Counted from the stretch's first letter, positions 29,590 to 41,387 are shown. The stretch is 64,000 nucleotides of DNA from Hyaloraphidium curvatum (GCA_025558095.1 JAIVFI010000017.1:1-64000); one strand, 5' to 3'. Made by a program: numbers and translations. The notes: generated by a model not told the origin, from the letters alone.

Positions 29590-31655
29590 CGCAGCGCCCC
29601 CGATGCCGCTGCCCTCGGACACGCAATCTGTCTGCCCCTCGCCCGCCGCCCCGGCACCGCTCCCCTCGACGCACGCGTCGGAACAGCGGGCGGGCGTCGC
29701 GGCGGGCCTCGCGTCCCTACAGCCGCGCGGGTGACTGGCCGGCGCCTGAGCAATGCCCGTCGGTTGTTCGGTTGATTCACGCGGGCTGGCGCGCCCCCGA
29801 ACGTCCGAAACTCCCACCACCCCACGCCGCTCAACGTGCATCGAATCGCCGTCAGGAGCGGCAGATAAGGTTCCTCGATGTCTTGGAGCTCGCTGGCGGC
29901 CGATCGCCTCCAAGTGGCGCCGGATGTAGTGCCTTGCCGCAAGGACAGTGCCTGGCTGGGCCGCGCATGGCGCAGTTCATTCTTCGTTTGCCGCCCGAAC
30001 CGCCGAGTGCGCGGCCCACAACAAAAACACCTGCGCCGGCTAAAGGCACCGGGCAATTGCGCTTGCTGGTTACGGAATTTCCGCGGCATACCCGTCCGGC
30101 GGAGCGAGCAATGGCCGTGAACTGTGTGCGGTGGCTGGATTGGGGGTCCTCCCCCCCTGATCGAGGCCCCAACCATCGGCCAGGCGCCGCCCAGCAGAAG
30201 CCAACGGGGACGGCTCGTCGACGCCGGCCCGCCCCGAACCGAGACGATGGGTGCCGCCCCATCCCGGACCGTCGCCGACCGCGCGCCGGACGGCGGGGAG
30301 GATTTCCCGCCTCGATCCCTCGGCCGCCTCGCCGATCATCTCCGCCCGAACCGCCGGTGGCGCGCCTCCCGCGGCCCCGAAACGACCGGCACGCTTTCTC
30401 CCGCTCAATTGCCGCTCCCCGCTGCCGTCCCGGTGCCGGGATGTCCCGCGGCCGGGCCGCCGCGGGGCTTCCGAGCCGGCCGACCCCGGGTCCCCGAAAT
30501 GGCACAATCGCACGTGACGACACCGGTGGGGGCGGTGTTCCTCGAAGTGTGCCCGCGGGACGCAGCACGGTGAACCCGCGGTACGGAGACGAACGATACC
30601 GTGTTGATCCGTCGGCGGGGGCCGCGGAATGCAGCGAGGCACCCCCGAGCAAGGGGCAGCCGGCTGTCCCACCCCGGGCGGCTTCGCTTCGCGTTCCCCG
30701 TTCCGCTCATCGGCGGCCGGAGGCGCACGGAACGGGACTCGGTATGCGTGGGGAAGGCATGCATGGGCATCCGGCGGCGTGGAGTGCCCGGCAGGCAGCC
30801 TGTGCAAGGCGCCTGGCGCTATGCGTGGGACGCCCGGTGGCAAGTTCGGGGGGGGGGTTACCCTCATCCGCCATCCGCCGCCGGCCCATCGTCGGCACGC
30901 GAAAGGTTGCGCGGCCGACGGCGCCCGAGGCGCGCGCTTCCGGACGGATCGACGTCGTCGCCGATTTCCCGGCCGGCGTGCATGCTCGGGCGTCCCGCTC
31001 CCGATCAACGATCACCGCAGGGGGTTTCGAGGCCGTCCTCCATCCGAACGGCCGCTTCTTGCCTCCCGCCCGATCCCGGCCGACCGCGTCGGCTTGCGGC
31101 CGAGCACAGAGAACCGATGGGACGCATACACTGGGACGTTCGGGCGCAGCTCGACCCGTTCCTTCTCCCTCCAGCGCAATGACCGGCCGCCGTCTCCGAC
31201 GCGGCCGAACGAATCGACCGTTTTGCCCCCCTCATCCCCGGGGGGGGGGGCGCGGAAAACTCCCCCAGAGGCGGGCGCATGGTGTACTTCACATTGGGAT
31301 GAGAATCCGAGCCTCCTCCACGGCCTGGCGGCACCACCGGTTCCCGTCCACCGGCCGCATCCTCCACGGCGCATCCGTTTCCCATCGTCCCGACGAGAAG
31401 CAAGACGGACGCGCACGGACCGGGCGGAGGAAGGGGTACCGCGGCGGGACGGGCCTGCCGCACTCCGTCCGCTTGCGTGCCCACCCCCCGGTTGCTCCCG
31501 CCACCGGTCCGGACCGCGCGAGCACGAGACGGCAGGCAAGACGGCGTCGCGTTCCGCGGCGTACACAAAGACGATAAGCGGGCTCCCCCGCATGCACCTC
31601 CTCCCCCACCTCCATGCATCCGCGCATGCATCCCCTTCCGGGGACGGCCGTCCGC
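29590..31655. other. Long intergenic region between bZIP genes
   Basis: 2.07 kb without a supportable gene. Long frames on both strands, including one of several hundred codons on the plus strand, are Arg/Pro/Ala-rich composition artefacts. There is a run of 11 G at 31240-31250. Long upstream regions are usual for regulated transcription factors, so this may be the bZIP1 promoter or leader. Confidence 0.45.
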
Positions 31656-33029
31656 TCACCCCCTCATCCCCAACAACCTCTCCAGCTCCTCCACCCTGGC
31701 CCTCAGCCCGCCGTTCTCCCCCTCGAGCTCGCCCACCCTCCTCTCGAGCTCCTCCACGTGCCCCCTGCGCCGCTCCCGGCTGCGCCGCGCGGCCTCGGTG
31801 TTGCGGCTGCGCTTGGCGAGGATCTGCGCGACGCACTGCGCGCGCTGCGAGGCGGTGAGCTGCGCGGGGGGCAGCGAGAAGAGGTGCGTGGCGGCGGTCG
31901 CGAGGACCTTGGGGGAGATGTAGTCGTCCGCGTGCTGCTGCGGTGCGCGGCCTGCGGGTGCGGTCTGGGGTGCCGGCGAGGCGGATGCGGAGCGGCGGGA
32001 TTTCTTTGCGGGCGCGGCGCGCCGGGAGCGGGCCGGGGCGCGGCGTTTCTTGCGCGGGGCGTAGTCGTCCTCTTCCGACTCCTCCTCGCTCTCGTCCTCG
32101 GACGGGAGCTCGGCGGCGGCGGCGGCAACGTCTTCCGCCTCCTCCTGCATGACGGCGGCGGGGGGCAGCGCGCCCGCCTGCGCCATGCCGAGGAGGATCG
32201 GGACCACGCTGCCGCTCCCCGAGCGCGAGTCGATGGTCGACGAGGAGGCGGCGCGGTCCGCGGGCGCCGAGGGGGCCAGCAGGTCCGGCGCAAAGGCCGC
32301 CTGGGGGGCGTACTGGTCGGGGTACGGGTAGGCCGGGTGGGGGTAGGAGTGGTCCGGGTAGGCAAATGCCGGTGCGGGGGCGGGGAGGGGCGCCTTGGCG
32401 AGGGATGCGGGGAGGGAGAATGCCGGGCGGGCGAGGTCCGTCCCGGGGAAGCCGGCGAGGAGGGCAGGCTGCTCGGCGAACAGCGCGGGCGGGGCGTCGA
32501 ACTCGAAGGGCAGGGCGGCGCCGACGTCCGGGAACATGGGCGCGTGGAGGTGGCCCGGCAGCGGCAGGTGGGCGGGGAGCCGCGGCGGGTGCGGCGAGAG
32601 CGGCGGCGTGTCGGGGCGGCGGGCCGGGAGGGGGGCGGCGAGGGGCGGCGGGGCGGCGAGGCCGGGCGGCGACGGGTACGGGTAGCTCTCTGGCGGGCGA
32701 GCGGGCGGCGGGCGAGCGGGCGGGCCGGGGCATCGCGGGCAGGGCGGGGGGGGAAATGGTATCAGGAGTTAGGGGGCGGGAGAGGGGGAGGCCTGGTTAG
32801 AGCGGAGGACGGGGCAGGCAGCGGAGCACCCACGGTCCGCGTCCTCGGTGTCGGCGCGCGCGTGCGCTCCCGCCTGCGCGGCCTCGCGCAGCAGCGGCCA
32901 GACAAAGTCCTCGTCGGCGGCGCCGTCGTCGTAGTCGACGAACATCTCGTCGGCCACCTGCGCGAACGGCGAGTTGGAGATGGTGCGGACGTGCGGCCGC
33001 GCGGGCGGCGCGAGCAGGCGGTGCTCCAT
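31656..33029 (-). CDS. bZIP transcription factor 2
   Basis: Exons 33029-32834 and 32689-31656 give 409 aa. The N-terminus has an acidic/aromatic patch (EMFVDYDDGAADEDFVWPLL) suited to activation. Long Pro/Ala/Tyr-rich and acidic-basic linkers follow (PSEDESEEESEEDD then APRKKRRAPARS). Directly before the basic region is the block VLATAATHLFSLPPAQLTAS. The basic region is RNTEAARRSRERRRG, then leucine heptads VEELERRVGELEGEN to the C-terminus. The basic-region core NTEAARRSR matches GCN4/CPC1-type factors. bZIP3 shares the pre-basic block, making these two closer duplicates. Confidence 0.82.
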
Positions 33030-33803
33030 GGCGGCGATGGGCGCGGCGGCGATGGGCGCGGGGAAGGTGCGGCGATGTGAATCTTCGGTTGCTCCGGGGG
33101 ATGCAGATTCTGGCGGCGCCTGGGCTCTTCAAGGGCCGATTGGACCTCACTCATTCGTCCCTGGTTACGTCATGGTTCACTCCCTCCTCGGCGTCCCCGG
33201 CGCCCACTCCGCCCCGCAGGCCCCCCCAAAATGCTCAACATGCCCCCGAATGGTGGCTCCGCATTGTAGCGCCCCCCTCCGACGGCCCGCGACGCACGCC
33301 CGTCCCCTCCGCGGAGCGGCCGGTGGCCCGATCCGGCTTGCCGTCGTGGCACCGCCCATCGGCCGGCGGTTCCAGACCCGCATCTGACAAAGCCCTCCGC
33401 CGCCCTCCCTCTGTTTCACGGACCTGGGACGGGGTCTTTGCCGCACATGGGCTTCCCTTGCCCGCGCGACATCCCTCGTGGGCTTCGTGCGGCGCGCTGT
33501 GCGGTGTCGGGTGAACTTCGGGATCGCCTGAACCTGGCTCGGTGCCGACGACGGATGCGCCCCTCCGCAGCTTGCAATCCGCGCGCCGGGTGCGCATGGG
33601 GATGCATCGTACGAGCCGCGGAGCACCCGATCGTGCGTGGAAGATCCGGAGGGTGGTCGGGCGAGGACAGGCGACGGGTAGCGGGCAAGTCCGACAACCA
33701 TCATGTGATTCGGCCGCCCTTGCCACTCGCTCCACCGACCGCCGTTTGCATGCATGCATTCTCCTTCCCCTTGCCCGAGCATCCCGCGGGGCCGCCGCGC
33801 GGC
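33030..33803. other. Intergenic between bZIP2 and bZIP3
   Basis: 774 bp upstream of bZIP2 and downstream of bZIP3. No coding or RNA feature can be supported. Confidence 0.45.
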
Positions 33804-34847
33804 CTACACCTCCCCCCCGTCCCACCCCCTCCTCCTCAGCTCCCCCTCCAGCCTCCCCACCTCCCCCCTCAGCCGCTCGTTGTCCCCCTCCAGCTCCCTG
33901 ACGCGGGCCTCCATGCCCTCGACGTACCCGCGCTTGCGCTCCCTCGACCTCCTCGCGGCTTCCGTGTTGCGCTCGCGGCGCGAAACGACGTGCGACGCGC
34001 AGCGGCGCTTCTGCGTGGGCGTCAGGCGGGAATAGGGCAGCGAGAAGAGGTGCCGCGCCGCGCGGTCCAGCACGGACGGGTTGATCCCCTCGCCGTGCCC
34101 GCCCGACGGCGGCGGCGGGGATCCCTCGCCGTCGGCGTCCGTCAGTTCCTCCTCCCCGTCGTCCGTCGACCCGGCGGGGGGTTCTAGCTTGACAGCCGGG
34201 TCGGGCGGGAACAGCGCCGCCGTCCCGGCGGGCAGCGGCCCCGAGACGTTGACCCACGTGCGTCCGGAGCCCGAAGAGGCGTCCCCGGCGGGGGGCGGGA
34301 ACGACCTCCCCAGCTGTCCGGCGCTCAGCGTCCTTTCCGCCTGCCCCGCCGCGGGGTTGTACGCGTTGGGCCTGGGCGCAAAGTCCGCGGAGAAGCTCCG
34401 CGCGGCGGCGTGGTGTGCCGAGCCCGGGGGCGTGGGGGGCGCGGAGACGCCGAGGGGGACGGAGCGCGGGAACAGGGGGGCTGTGCGCGGGGATGGCGGG
34501 GGCGGGGGGACGTGCGGGTACGGCTGGAAGGCGAAGCGGGCGAGGTGCGTGAGGTCCCAGGGGAAGCCGTCGGGGTCGGCGGGCGGCGGGTCGGGGAGGG
34601 CCGGGAAGAGCGGGGCGGCGGGCGGCCACGGCTCGGCGGGCGCGGGCGGCGCGCGGGCGGCGGCGGGTGGGAGGAAGAGCGGCGCGGCGGGGCGCGGGGA
34701 CGCGGTGGTGGTGGCGCCGGCCACGCCGGAGGGAGGCTCCGCGGGAAGCGCCCCGGGCGCCGCGGTGCGCCGCGGCCCCGCCGCCGCGGCCCGCTGCCCG
34801 CCGGAGCCGTCGGCGGCCGCCCATTGCACCGATGCCAGCGGCCACAT
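33804..34847 (-). CDS. bZIP transcription factor 3
   Basis: A single exon of 347 aa from the ATG of MWPLASVQW. The frame is open further upstream but loses protein-like character. Pro/Ala-rich linkers contain repeated AAPLFxP motifs (PRPAAPLFLPP, PPAAPLFPALP, RTAPLFPRS, GTAALFPPD), possible short docking elements. An acidic block (STDDGEEELTDADGEGS) comes before the shared pre-basic block VLDRAARHLFSLPYSRLTPT. The basic region is RERNTEAARRSRERKRG, then heptads MEARVRELEGDNERLRGEV. It is closest to bZIP2. Confidence 0.82.
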   Translation of the reverse strand: MWPLASVQWAAADGSGGQRAAAAGPRRTAAPGALPAEPPSGVAGATTTASPRPAAPLFLPPAAARAPPAPAEPWPPAAPLFPALPDPPPADPDGFPWDLTHLARFAFQPYPHVPPPPPSPRTAPLFPRSVPLGVSAPPTPPGSAHHAAARSFSADFAPRPNAYNPAAGQAERTLSAGQLGRSFPPPAGDASSGSGRTWVNVSGPLPAGTAALFPPDPAVKLEPPAGSTDDGEEELTDADGEGSPPPPSGGHGEGINPSVLDRAARHLFSLPYSRLTPTQKRRCASHVVSRRERNTEAARRSRERKRGYVEGMEARVRELEGDNERLRGEVGRLEGELRRRGWDGGEV

Positions 34848-36134
34848 GGTGCCGCGGGGGTGCGCAACAGTGTCGGGATGAGTTGTGTGTGAGCTGTCCG
34901 GGAACCCTCTCGACCCTTGACCCCAGCGAGCCGTGACGTCGTCCTCATTCACCTGACCCTCGAAATGCACCCCGCGCATCCCGCAGCACCATCCACCGCA
35001 CACCACAGCTCCCATGCACACAACGGAGCTATTCGCAGCACACCGGCCGGCCCCCGTGCACCTCCGCGCTTCCGGCCGCCCCTCCGCGCCGCCGCCGGTC
35101 CGGGCGGGCCGCCGCCGCCCCGAACCCCGGGCCTCCCGCCGCGTCCCCTCCCCGCCCCACGCACCCCCCGCATCCCTCTCCCTCACACCACCCCATCCGA
35201 ACCCGCCGCACCCACCCTCACCCCCCGCCGCCACGCACCCGCCGGGCGCAACGGCGAGTTACCGCGCCCGGCCGCCGGCCGCGGTCCGGAGCCGGCCGAC
35301 AGATCTCCGGGGACGCGGGGCCCGCGGATCTCGGGCGGGGAAACGGGCGGGTCGGGACGGCGGGGGGCGTTGCGCTGCCGCCTGTGTGGCGGGTGAGGGA
35401 GGGAGGGAGGGAGCGGGCAAGGAGGAGGGGGGAGGGGACGGCGCGGGCGGAGGTTCGGGCAGATGCCTGGAGAGCTGCGTCAGGCACGGCGCTCCTAAAC
35501 TCGCAATTGAGCCGCACTCCGGCGGGCGTACGTCCGTCCCGTCCGGTGCATGGTCCGGTCCCGTCGGTCCCCGGTCCCGTGTAGTCCTGGTCCGTCCGGT
35601 GCCCCGCAACGTACGTCCACGTCCGATGGCCCTCGGACGACCACAGGGGTTCGTGGCATGGAGCGCCACTACACCGAGCCCTACCCATCCTTGGCGACGC
35701 GCATGCCCGGTCCCTGTGCCGTGGTGCAATACCCCCCGTGGAGAGGGCGGAGCGGGGGGGAGAATTGGTGTCAGCTGGCGCACGTTGCCTTCCAGGGAAC
35801 CGCGAAGCCAGGCGTTCCCCTTGCTTGCCCTTTGCGCTTCGGCGCCGGCCGCGCGCACCTCTGCGCCAGAAAAATCCGATCCGGCCCGCCCCGATCCCGC
35901 CCGATGGCGGCGCCCGCGCCGGTTTCCCGCGCCCCGCGGCGGGAAACCGTACGGCCGGTCCGAGGTGCACCGCAGGCGGTCACGGCACGCGATTCATCCC
36001 AAGGTTGTTCGCGTCCGGCATCCGTCGACGTTCCGTGTTCCTTAATTCCCGAATCCATTTAGCTGAGGGACAGATCGACCTCGGTGAGGACGCCCTGGTG
36101 GAGCAAACAATGCAACAACCCCGCCTTGACCCCC
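34848..36134. other. Divergent intergenic region bZIP3 / PPR-A
   Basis: 1.29 kb between divergent starts. It contains a purine-rich G tract at about 35391-35416 with six GGG runs (G-quadruplex potential). It also contains a CCGT/GGTCC-rich short-repeat patch at about 35525-35625. No gene supported. Confidence 0.45.
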
Positions 36135-38288
36135 ATGCGCCCGCCCCTGCGCGCCTTGTTCGCGCCGATACCGCCCCCGCGACCCCCATGTTCCCGCTGC
36201 TTTGCTGCGGCGGCGCGCGCGGGAACGGGATCGTCGCTGCCGGGGCGCCCGTCTCCGCCTCGGGGTCCGCGGGAACCGGCGGAACCGCGTCGGCCGGCCC
36301 GGCGGGACGGGCATGCCGGCGCCAAACGGACTACGCCCGCGGGACGTTCCCCCGATCGGGGCGCCCTATTGGGCTTCCGTTCGGCCGTCGGCGCCGCGGT
36401 TTCCGGCAGGACGGACGCCCGCGGATCCGCCGACGCCGTGTGGGCGGCGTACCGCGCCCTCGGCTCGGCACGCGGGCTCACGGGGGACGACGTGAAGAAC
36501 GCGGTGCGGTACCTCGCGGGACATGCGGTCGCGGGGCGGTCCGGGGCGCGCGGGGACGGGGGGGCGGCCGACGAGGCGGCGGGGAGGGCGAGATGGGTGC
36601 TCGTGGATGCGGCGGCGGCGGGGATCGGGATACCGGACAAGGCCGTGGCGTGGTTCGTGCAGATCAGCGATCGCCGCCTGGGGTGGGTTTGGAAGCCGTC
36701 GACGTCGGGCCGCATGCCAATGATCCCGACGCATGACAGCACCTACGCCGCGTGCCGCGACCTGCGCGACTTTCTCCTTTCCGAGTGCGGCGTGCCCATG
36801 AGCGCGAAGCTCCTCTCCGGCCTGCTCCGCAACGTTGCCCACGGCGGCAACTACACCGCCTTCCTCAAACTGCTCCACGAGTCCCTCCCCGACATCGCGT
36901 CCGGGGACGTCGACTCGTACCTGGTCAACATGTTCGTCAAGGCCGTCGCCACGGCCTCGCCGCGGGCCGCGGAGGACCTGGAGGGATACCCTTCCCGGCA
37001 GAACCTGGTAGCGGATCTGGCTGTGCCCCTCTGGGCCATCGACGGGGACCGCGGCGCGCTGCGGAGCCGCATGCCGAGGCAAGACCGCGAGGAGCTGCAG
37101 AAAGACGCGGACACCTCGCTGCGCCGCGCGGTCCTCGAGGGCCGCGCCCCCCGGCTCGCTGACTTGTGCGCGCCCGGCATGCCCCCCGGCTCCACCGCTC
37201 CCGTGGACAAGATCGCGCAGATCCTGTGCTTCTCCGCCTCCCGCTTCCGCCAAGGGCATCACCGCATCGTCGATGGGCAAACCCCCAGCGCGGCCGTCGA
37301 GGCCTTCTGCGCGTGGCGGCGCCGCGGCCTCGCCCGCGCCGCGCTGGAGCTCCTCCTGGGCGACCCCTTCCGCATCCCGCCCGGTCGGGCGCAGTTCTCC
37401 GTGCTGATCGCCGGCGCGGCCCGCGACCGGGACGCGGCGGGCGGCGGGGAGCTGCTTTCGCGGATGGCGGAGCTCGGCGTCGCGCCGAACCGGGAGGTGT
37501 ACAACGCGGTCATCGGCCTGCATGCGCGGACGGGGATGCTGGACCGCGCGGCGGGGACGGTGGCGGAGATGCGCGCCGCGGGGTACCCGCCCGACTCGAC
37601 CACCGGGATGGTGCTGCTGGACGGCGTGCTCGTTCCCGGATCCGACGGCCGCGCCGCCAAGGCCGCCATGCGGACGCTCTCGCGGGCGGGGATCGGGGTC
37701 AGAGCCTCGCACTGGAACAAGGCGCTGCACCATTTCGCCCGCGCGGGCCGGCTGGAGGACATGGAGGAGGTCCTGGCCGCCATGGAGCCCGGGTGGGACG
37801 AGGTCACCGTTGCCACCTGCTCGCGGGCCTACTCGCGGTCCGGGCGCGCCGACCGGCTGCTGAGGTTCCTCCGCCGCGCGCCCGCGGGGACGCTGTCCAA
37901 CGGGGCGACCTGGAGCGCCGCGGTGCTGTGCTTTCTGCGGCAGCACGGCGACGAGCCCCACGAATCCCGGTTCCGCGGGTACGCCCACGCGCTCTGCTGC
38001 GCCGTGCTGGACGGCACCCCAGTCGATCGCCCGTCCCTCCCCCCGGAATCGGGCGGGTTCCCCTTCCTGGACGTCCCCCCGCCGCCGACCAAGCCCGGGC
38101 TGCTGCTGGTCGTGTTCGACTGCATGCACCGCGGGTTCGCAGGGCAGCGCAGAGCGGCGCTCGAGGAGAAGGGGAGGGCGTTCCTCGTGAGGGAGGGGTA
38201 CCCGCAGGCCGCGGGGATGGGGGCGGAGGAGATGCACGCGATGCTGGAGCGGTCGGGGGGGGTGCGGCCGCGGGAGGCGGATGGGTGA
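36135..38288 (+). CDS. PPR-family protein A, probably mitochondrial
   Basis: Exons 36135-36682 and 36740-38288 give 698 aa; an in-frame ATG at 36084 adds 17 residues. The Arg-rich, acid-poor start MRPPLRALFAPIPPPRPP looks like a mitochondrial presequence. The conserved N-terminal domain has DAVWAAYRALGSARGLTGDD and AVAWFVQISDRRLG. Past the intron come TYAACRDLRDFL, NVAHGGNYTAFLKLLHE and EDLEGYPSRQNLVADLAVPL, shared with B, D and E. Canonical 35-residue PPR motifs lie at 37386-37490 (position 5 Ser, 35 Asn) and 37491-37595 (5 Asn, 35 Asp), with further degenerate repeats after them. The 57-nt intron is stop-free, but splicing aligns it with the paralogues' intron. Likely role: organellar RNA binding. 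Confidence 0.8.
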   Translation: MRPPLRALFAPIPPPRPPCSRCFAAAARAGTGSSLPGRPSPPRGPREPAEPRRPARRDGHAGAKRTTPAGRSPDRGALLGFRSAVGAAVSGRTDARGSADAVWAAYRALGSARGLTGDDVKNAVRYLAGHAVAGRSGARGDGGAADEAAGRARWVLVDAAAAGIGIPDKAVAWFVQISDRRLGWVWKPSTSGRMPMIPTHDSTYAACRDLRDFLLSECGVPMSAKLLSGLLRNVAHGGNYTAFLKLLHESLPDIASGDVDSYLVNMFVKAVATASPRAAEDLEGYPSRQNLVADLAVPLWAIDGDRGALRSRMPRQDREELQKDADTSLRRAVLEGRAPRLADLCAPGMPPGSTAPVDKIAQILCFSASRFRQGHHRIVDGQTPSAAVEAFCAWRRRGLARAALELLLGDPFRIPPGRAQFSVLIAGAARDRDAAGGGELLSRMAELGVAPNREVYNAVIGLHARTGMLDRAAGTVAEMRAAGYPPDSTTGMVLLDGVLVPGSDGRAAKAAMRTLSRAGIGVRASHWNKALHHFARAGRLEDMEEVLAAMEPGWDEVTVATCSRAYSRSGRADRLLRFLRRAPAGTLSNGATWSAAVLCFLRQHGDEPHESRFRGYAHALCCAVLDGTPVDRPSLPPESGGFPFLDVPPPPTKPGLLLVVFDCMHRGFAGQRRAALEEKGRAFLVREGYPQAAGMGAEEMHAMLERSGGVRPREADG

Positions 38289-38457
38289 GAGGGTCAAGGG
38301 GTGCAATCTCGACAACGAAGCAGAACGTCTTTTGTCCTCTTCCGTTCTTTCGATCTTCTGTTTATTTCCAACGCCTGCCAAGCCACTACGAGGGGGTGAG
38401 GCGGTGCGGCACGCGTCGGCGCGACGCGACCAGTAAACAACCACCCGCCGCGTTGGG

Positions 38458-40570
38458 ATGCACGCCCTCGCGCGGTCCTGCCGGGCCGTGCCCGCCCGGC
38501 TCCCGCGACCCGTGCTTCCCGGAGCCCCGCACGCCGCGGCCGCGTCTTCCGGGCCGAGAAGGAGGGCCGCGCCCGCCCCGCCGAAACCGGCCCGGCCGTC
38601 GCCGCCACCGTTCGCCGCGATTTCCGCACGGCCGACGTTGCGGGCGGCGGATCCCGTGGAGCGCCTGCGGGAGGCCATCGAACACGCCAAGGCCGCGCCG
38701 TTCCGCGTGGGCGCGGACCTCGTCTGGGACGCCTACCGCGCACTCGGATCGGCCGCGGGCCTGACCGCGGACGACGTGCGGGAAGCGGCCCTGCAGATCT
38801 GCGCGCGGCCGGTGGGGGAGTTCGGGACGGTCCAGCGCGGGCCAGGGGAGAAGGCAAAGGCACAGAGCCGCGCGGGCCCGCTGGTCGCGGAGGCGGGCAG
38901 GAGGATGCGGCGGCTGCTCACCGACGCCGCGGAAAGCGGGATCGTGGTCGACAAGAAGACCGCCATGTGGTTCATCCAGGCGAACGAGAAGCAATTGGTG
39001 TGGGTGCCACCTCCGCGGTGTCCCGCCGCGCCGCTGAACCGGCCGTCGCGACGGCAGATCCTACGCGGTGTGCCGGAACTTGATGGACTTTTTGCGGTCA
39101 GACTGCCGCGTGGCGTTTGACGTGCGGCACCTCAATACCCTCGTGACCACCGTGGCGCACGGGGGCAACTACACCGCGTTCCTGAAGCTCCTGCACGACT
39201 GCCGGACGGCCGATGCCATCTCGGCCATGGACGTATACACCGTCAGATTGTTCTTGAAAGCCATCGCCAAGGCCGCGGCCAATCCCGCGGCGTGCGAGGA
39301 TCTGGAAGGGTACCCCAGCCGCAAGACCAGCGTTGCGGACCTCGACACACGGGCCGCTCGGGACCCGCTGGAATCCGAACCCGAACCGGAAGCCGCCCTG
39401 CGCGCCGCCATCCTAAACGGTCCCGAGGTGCAGGCGTCGGACCTGTACGCCCCGGGAATGCCCCCGGGCTCGACGACGCCGGTACGCAAGGTCATCCAGC
39501 TCCTCTCTTTCGTCGCGGCCCGCCTCGAGGGACGACACGCCGACCTCGTCAACAACCACATCACCACCGGCGTCATCGAGGCCTTCCTCAACGCGGGCCA
39601 CCCCCGGCTCGCCCGCGCCTCGGTCGAGGTGCTCGCAGGCGAACCCTTCCGCATCGCACCCGATGCCGCGCACTTCAACTTCCTCCTCAAGGACGCGGTC
39701 GAGCGCGGCGACGACCGCGCGGCCGATCGGCTGGTGTGGCGGTGGCGCGAGGCGGGCGTGCGGCCCGACCGGCAGCTGTTCAACACCACGATCGGGTTCT
39801 ACGCGCGCGCGGGGCGGGTCGACGAGGCCCGCGAGACGCTGAAGGAGATGAAGGCCGCGGGCATCGCGCCGGACGAGCTGACGGGCTCGCACCTCCTGGA
39901 CGGCATCCTCGCGCCGGGGATCACGGTCAAGGACGTGGAGCTCTCCCTGGGCTGGCTCGCCGTCAACGGGATCGAAATCACCCCCAAGCACCAGATCAAG
40001 GCCCTGCGGCACTTTGCCGAGCTCGGGGACCTCGACAGCATGGAACGGATCTTCGCCGACCTGCCCGCGACGCCCAACTCGCACGCCGTCGCGACGTGCG
40101 CGGTCGCGTACGCCAAGCACGTGGACGACGAGCGGATGTTTGCATTCCTCGGCGGCGTCAAGAAGGTGCAGCTCCCGCGGTCGGAGACGTGGAGCGCCGC
40201 GATCCGGGCCCTCGCGCGGCGGTGGGCCAAAACCGGCGACGGCGAGGTCGGCGACCTCATCTTCGCGCTGATCAACGGCGTCTTCGACCGGAAGCCCGTG
40301 GATCCCGCCGCCGTCTCGCAGGGCAACCGGGACTTCGTGCTCCTGGGCTCGGAACCCCCCCGGCCGTTCCCCGAGTTCCTCCAGGGCATCTTCTCCATCG
40401 CCAGGAACAGTTTCACGGGGGATCGCCTGCGCATCCTCGAGGAGAAGGGCCGGGCGCACCTCGCCTCGGAGGGGTACAAGGTGACCCCGGACATGGGCGC
40501 GGCGGAGATGCTCGAGGCCGTGGAGCGGCATCCCCGCTTGCGTGGCCAAAGCGGTTCGGCCTCAGACTGA
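38458..40570 (+). CDS. PPR-family protein B, probably mitochondrial
   Basis: Exons 38458-38999 and 39058-40570 give 684 aa. It begins 169 bp after gene A on the same strand, a tandem duplicate. The presequence-like start is MHALARSCRAVPARLPRPV. The N-terminal domain repeats the family pattern (LVWDAYRALGSAAGLTADD, AMWFIQANEKQLV). The intron is phase 2 at the homologous site. Exon 2 has YAVCRNLMDFLRSDC and NTLVTTVAHGGNYTAFLKLL. PPR motifs at 39665-39769 and 39770-39874 both carry Asn5 and Asp35. The shared C-terminal module spans FDRKPVDPAA to LRILEEKGRAHLASEGYKV. Divergent enough from A that the duplication is old. Confidence 0.8.
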
Positions 40571-41387
40571 TCGTTTGGCTGCGTCGTGAAATAGATATGC
40601 CCTCCTTGCACATTTGGATGACCGTCCTGACGACCCGACGAGTCGATCCCGACTTTCCTGGGGACGACATCGATGGGCTTAGGAAACTCTAGATGGCTTC
40701 TGCACGCCAGCGCCAGCTGCTTACGGCGGCCTGGTACGCGGTGCAGAACCGGCGTCGCAACGCTGGATCAAGCTTTGCGTTCGCGGCAACGGCGGCGGCT
40801 CTGCTGGAGATTCTTGGAAAAGCCAGGACTCCGGGATCGGGCTCGCCGCAGGGTGCGGCCACGGCGGCCGGGCGGGCTGCCGGTGAGGTAAGTGGTCGGG
40901 TGGAGGCGGCTGCTCGATGGAAAGGTATTTTTCGGCGGGCAGGGCTTCGTGCTTTCGTTAGTCTTGCGTGAGCACCCCGGAGGCCGCGCCGTCGGATCCG
41001 CTGGCAGCGACCGGCCTGCCGTTCCGCCCAGAGCATGTGTGTGTTGCCTGTGATTTGGCTTGTGGATTCCAAGAAGTTGGGTGGTGGCAGCACGGACTCG
41101 AGTCAAAGATCACTACGATCGGTAGGCTCACCGATCTTCGATCGTATTCACTGCGCTCAAAACGGGTCCATCGGAGGCGAACGTGCGGATTCGTTGGTTC
41201 GCTGTCGTTCTATTCTTCAGTGGACCGGTGGGGCGGCGGGGCCTCGGGATGTGCGTTCCGCTGAGTGACTGCCCTCGTCGCGCCCGAACGAAGAACACAG
41301 TGTTACGTTTGCACGCAGCCAACACGGGAGCTAGAACTGGATCCTGAGTTGAATTGCCTACAGAGCATCTCGCCCCGCGGAGAACCA
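40571..41387. other. Intergenic; one doubtful short ORF
   Basis: 817 bp between PPR-B and the 3' end of pseudogene C. A 92-codon frame at 40693-40971 (+) starting MASARQRQLLTAAWYAVQ is Ala/Arg-rich, has no recognisable family and is probably fortuitous. The last 50 or so bases before 41388 match the sequence that follows the 50360-50580 fragment, marking the border of that duplication. Confidence 0.35.

Noticed and set aside
29244..31577. 777-codon plus-strand frame between bZIP1 and bZIP2
   Set aside because: Arg/Pro/Ala composition with no hydrophobic core pattern; such frames are expected in DNA this rich in GC.
36683..36739. Keeping this 57-nt stretch as coding in PPR-A
   Set aside because: The paralogues B, C, D and E have a real intron at the same site and phase.
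40693..40971. 92-codon plus-strand ORF after PPR-B
   Set aside because: No signal, family or splice support; Ala/Arg-rich like many random frames here.
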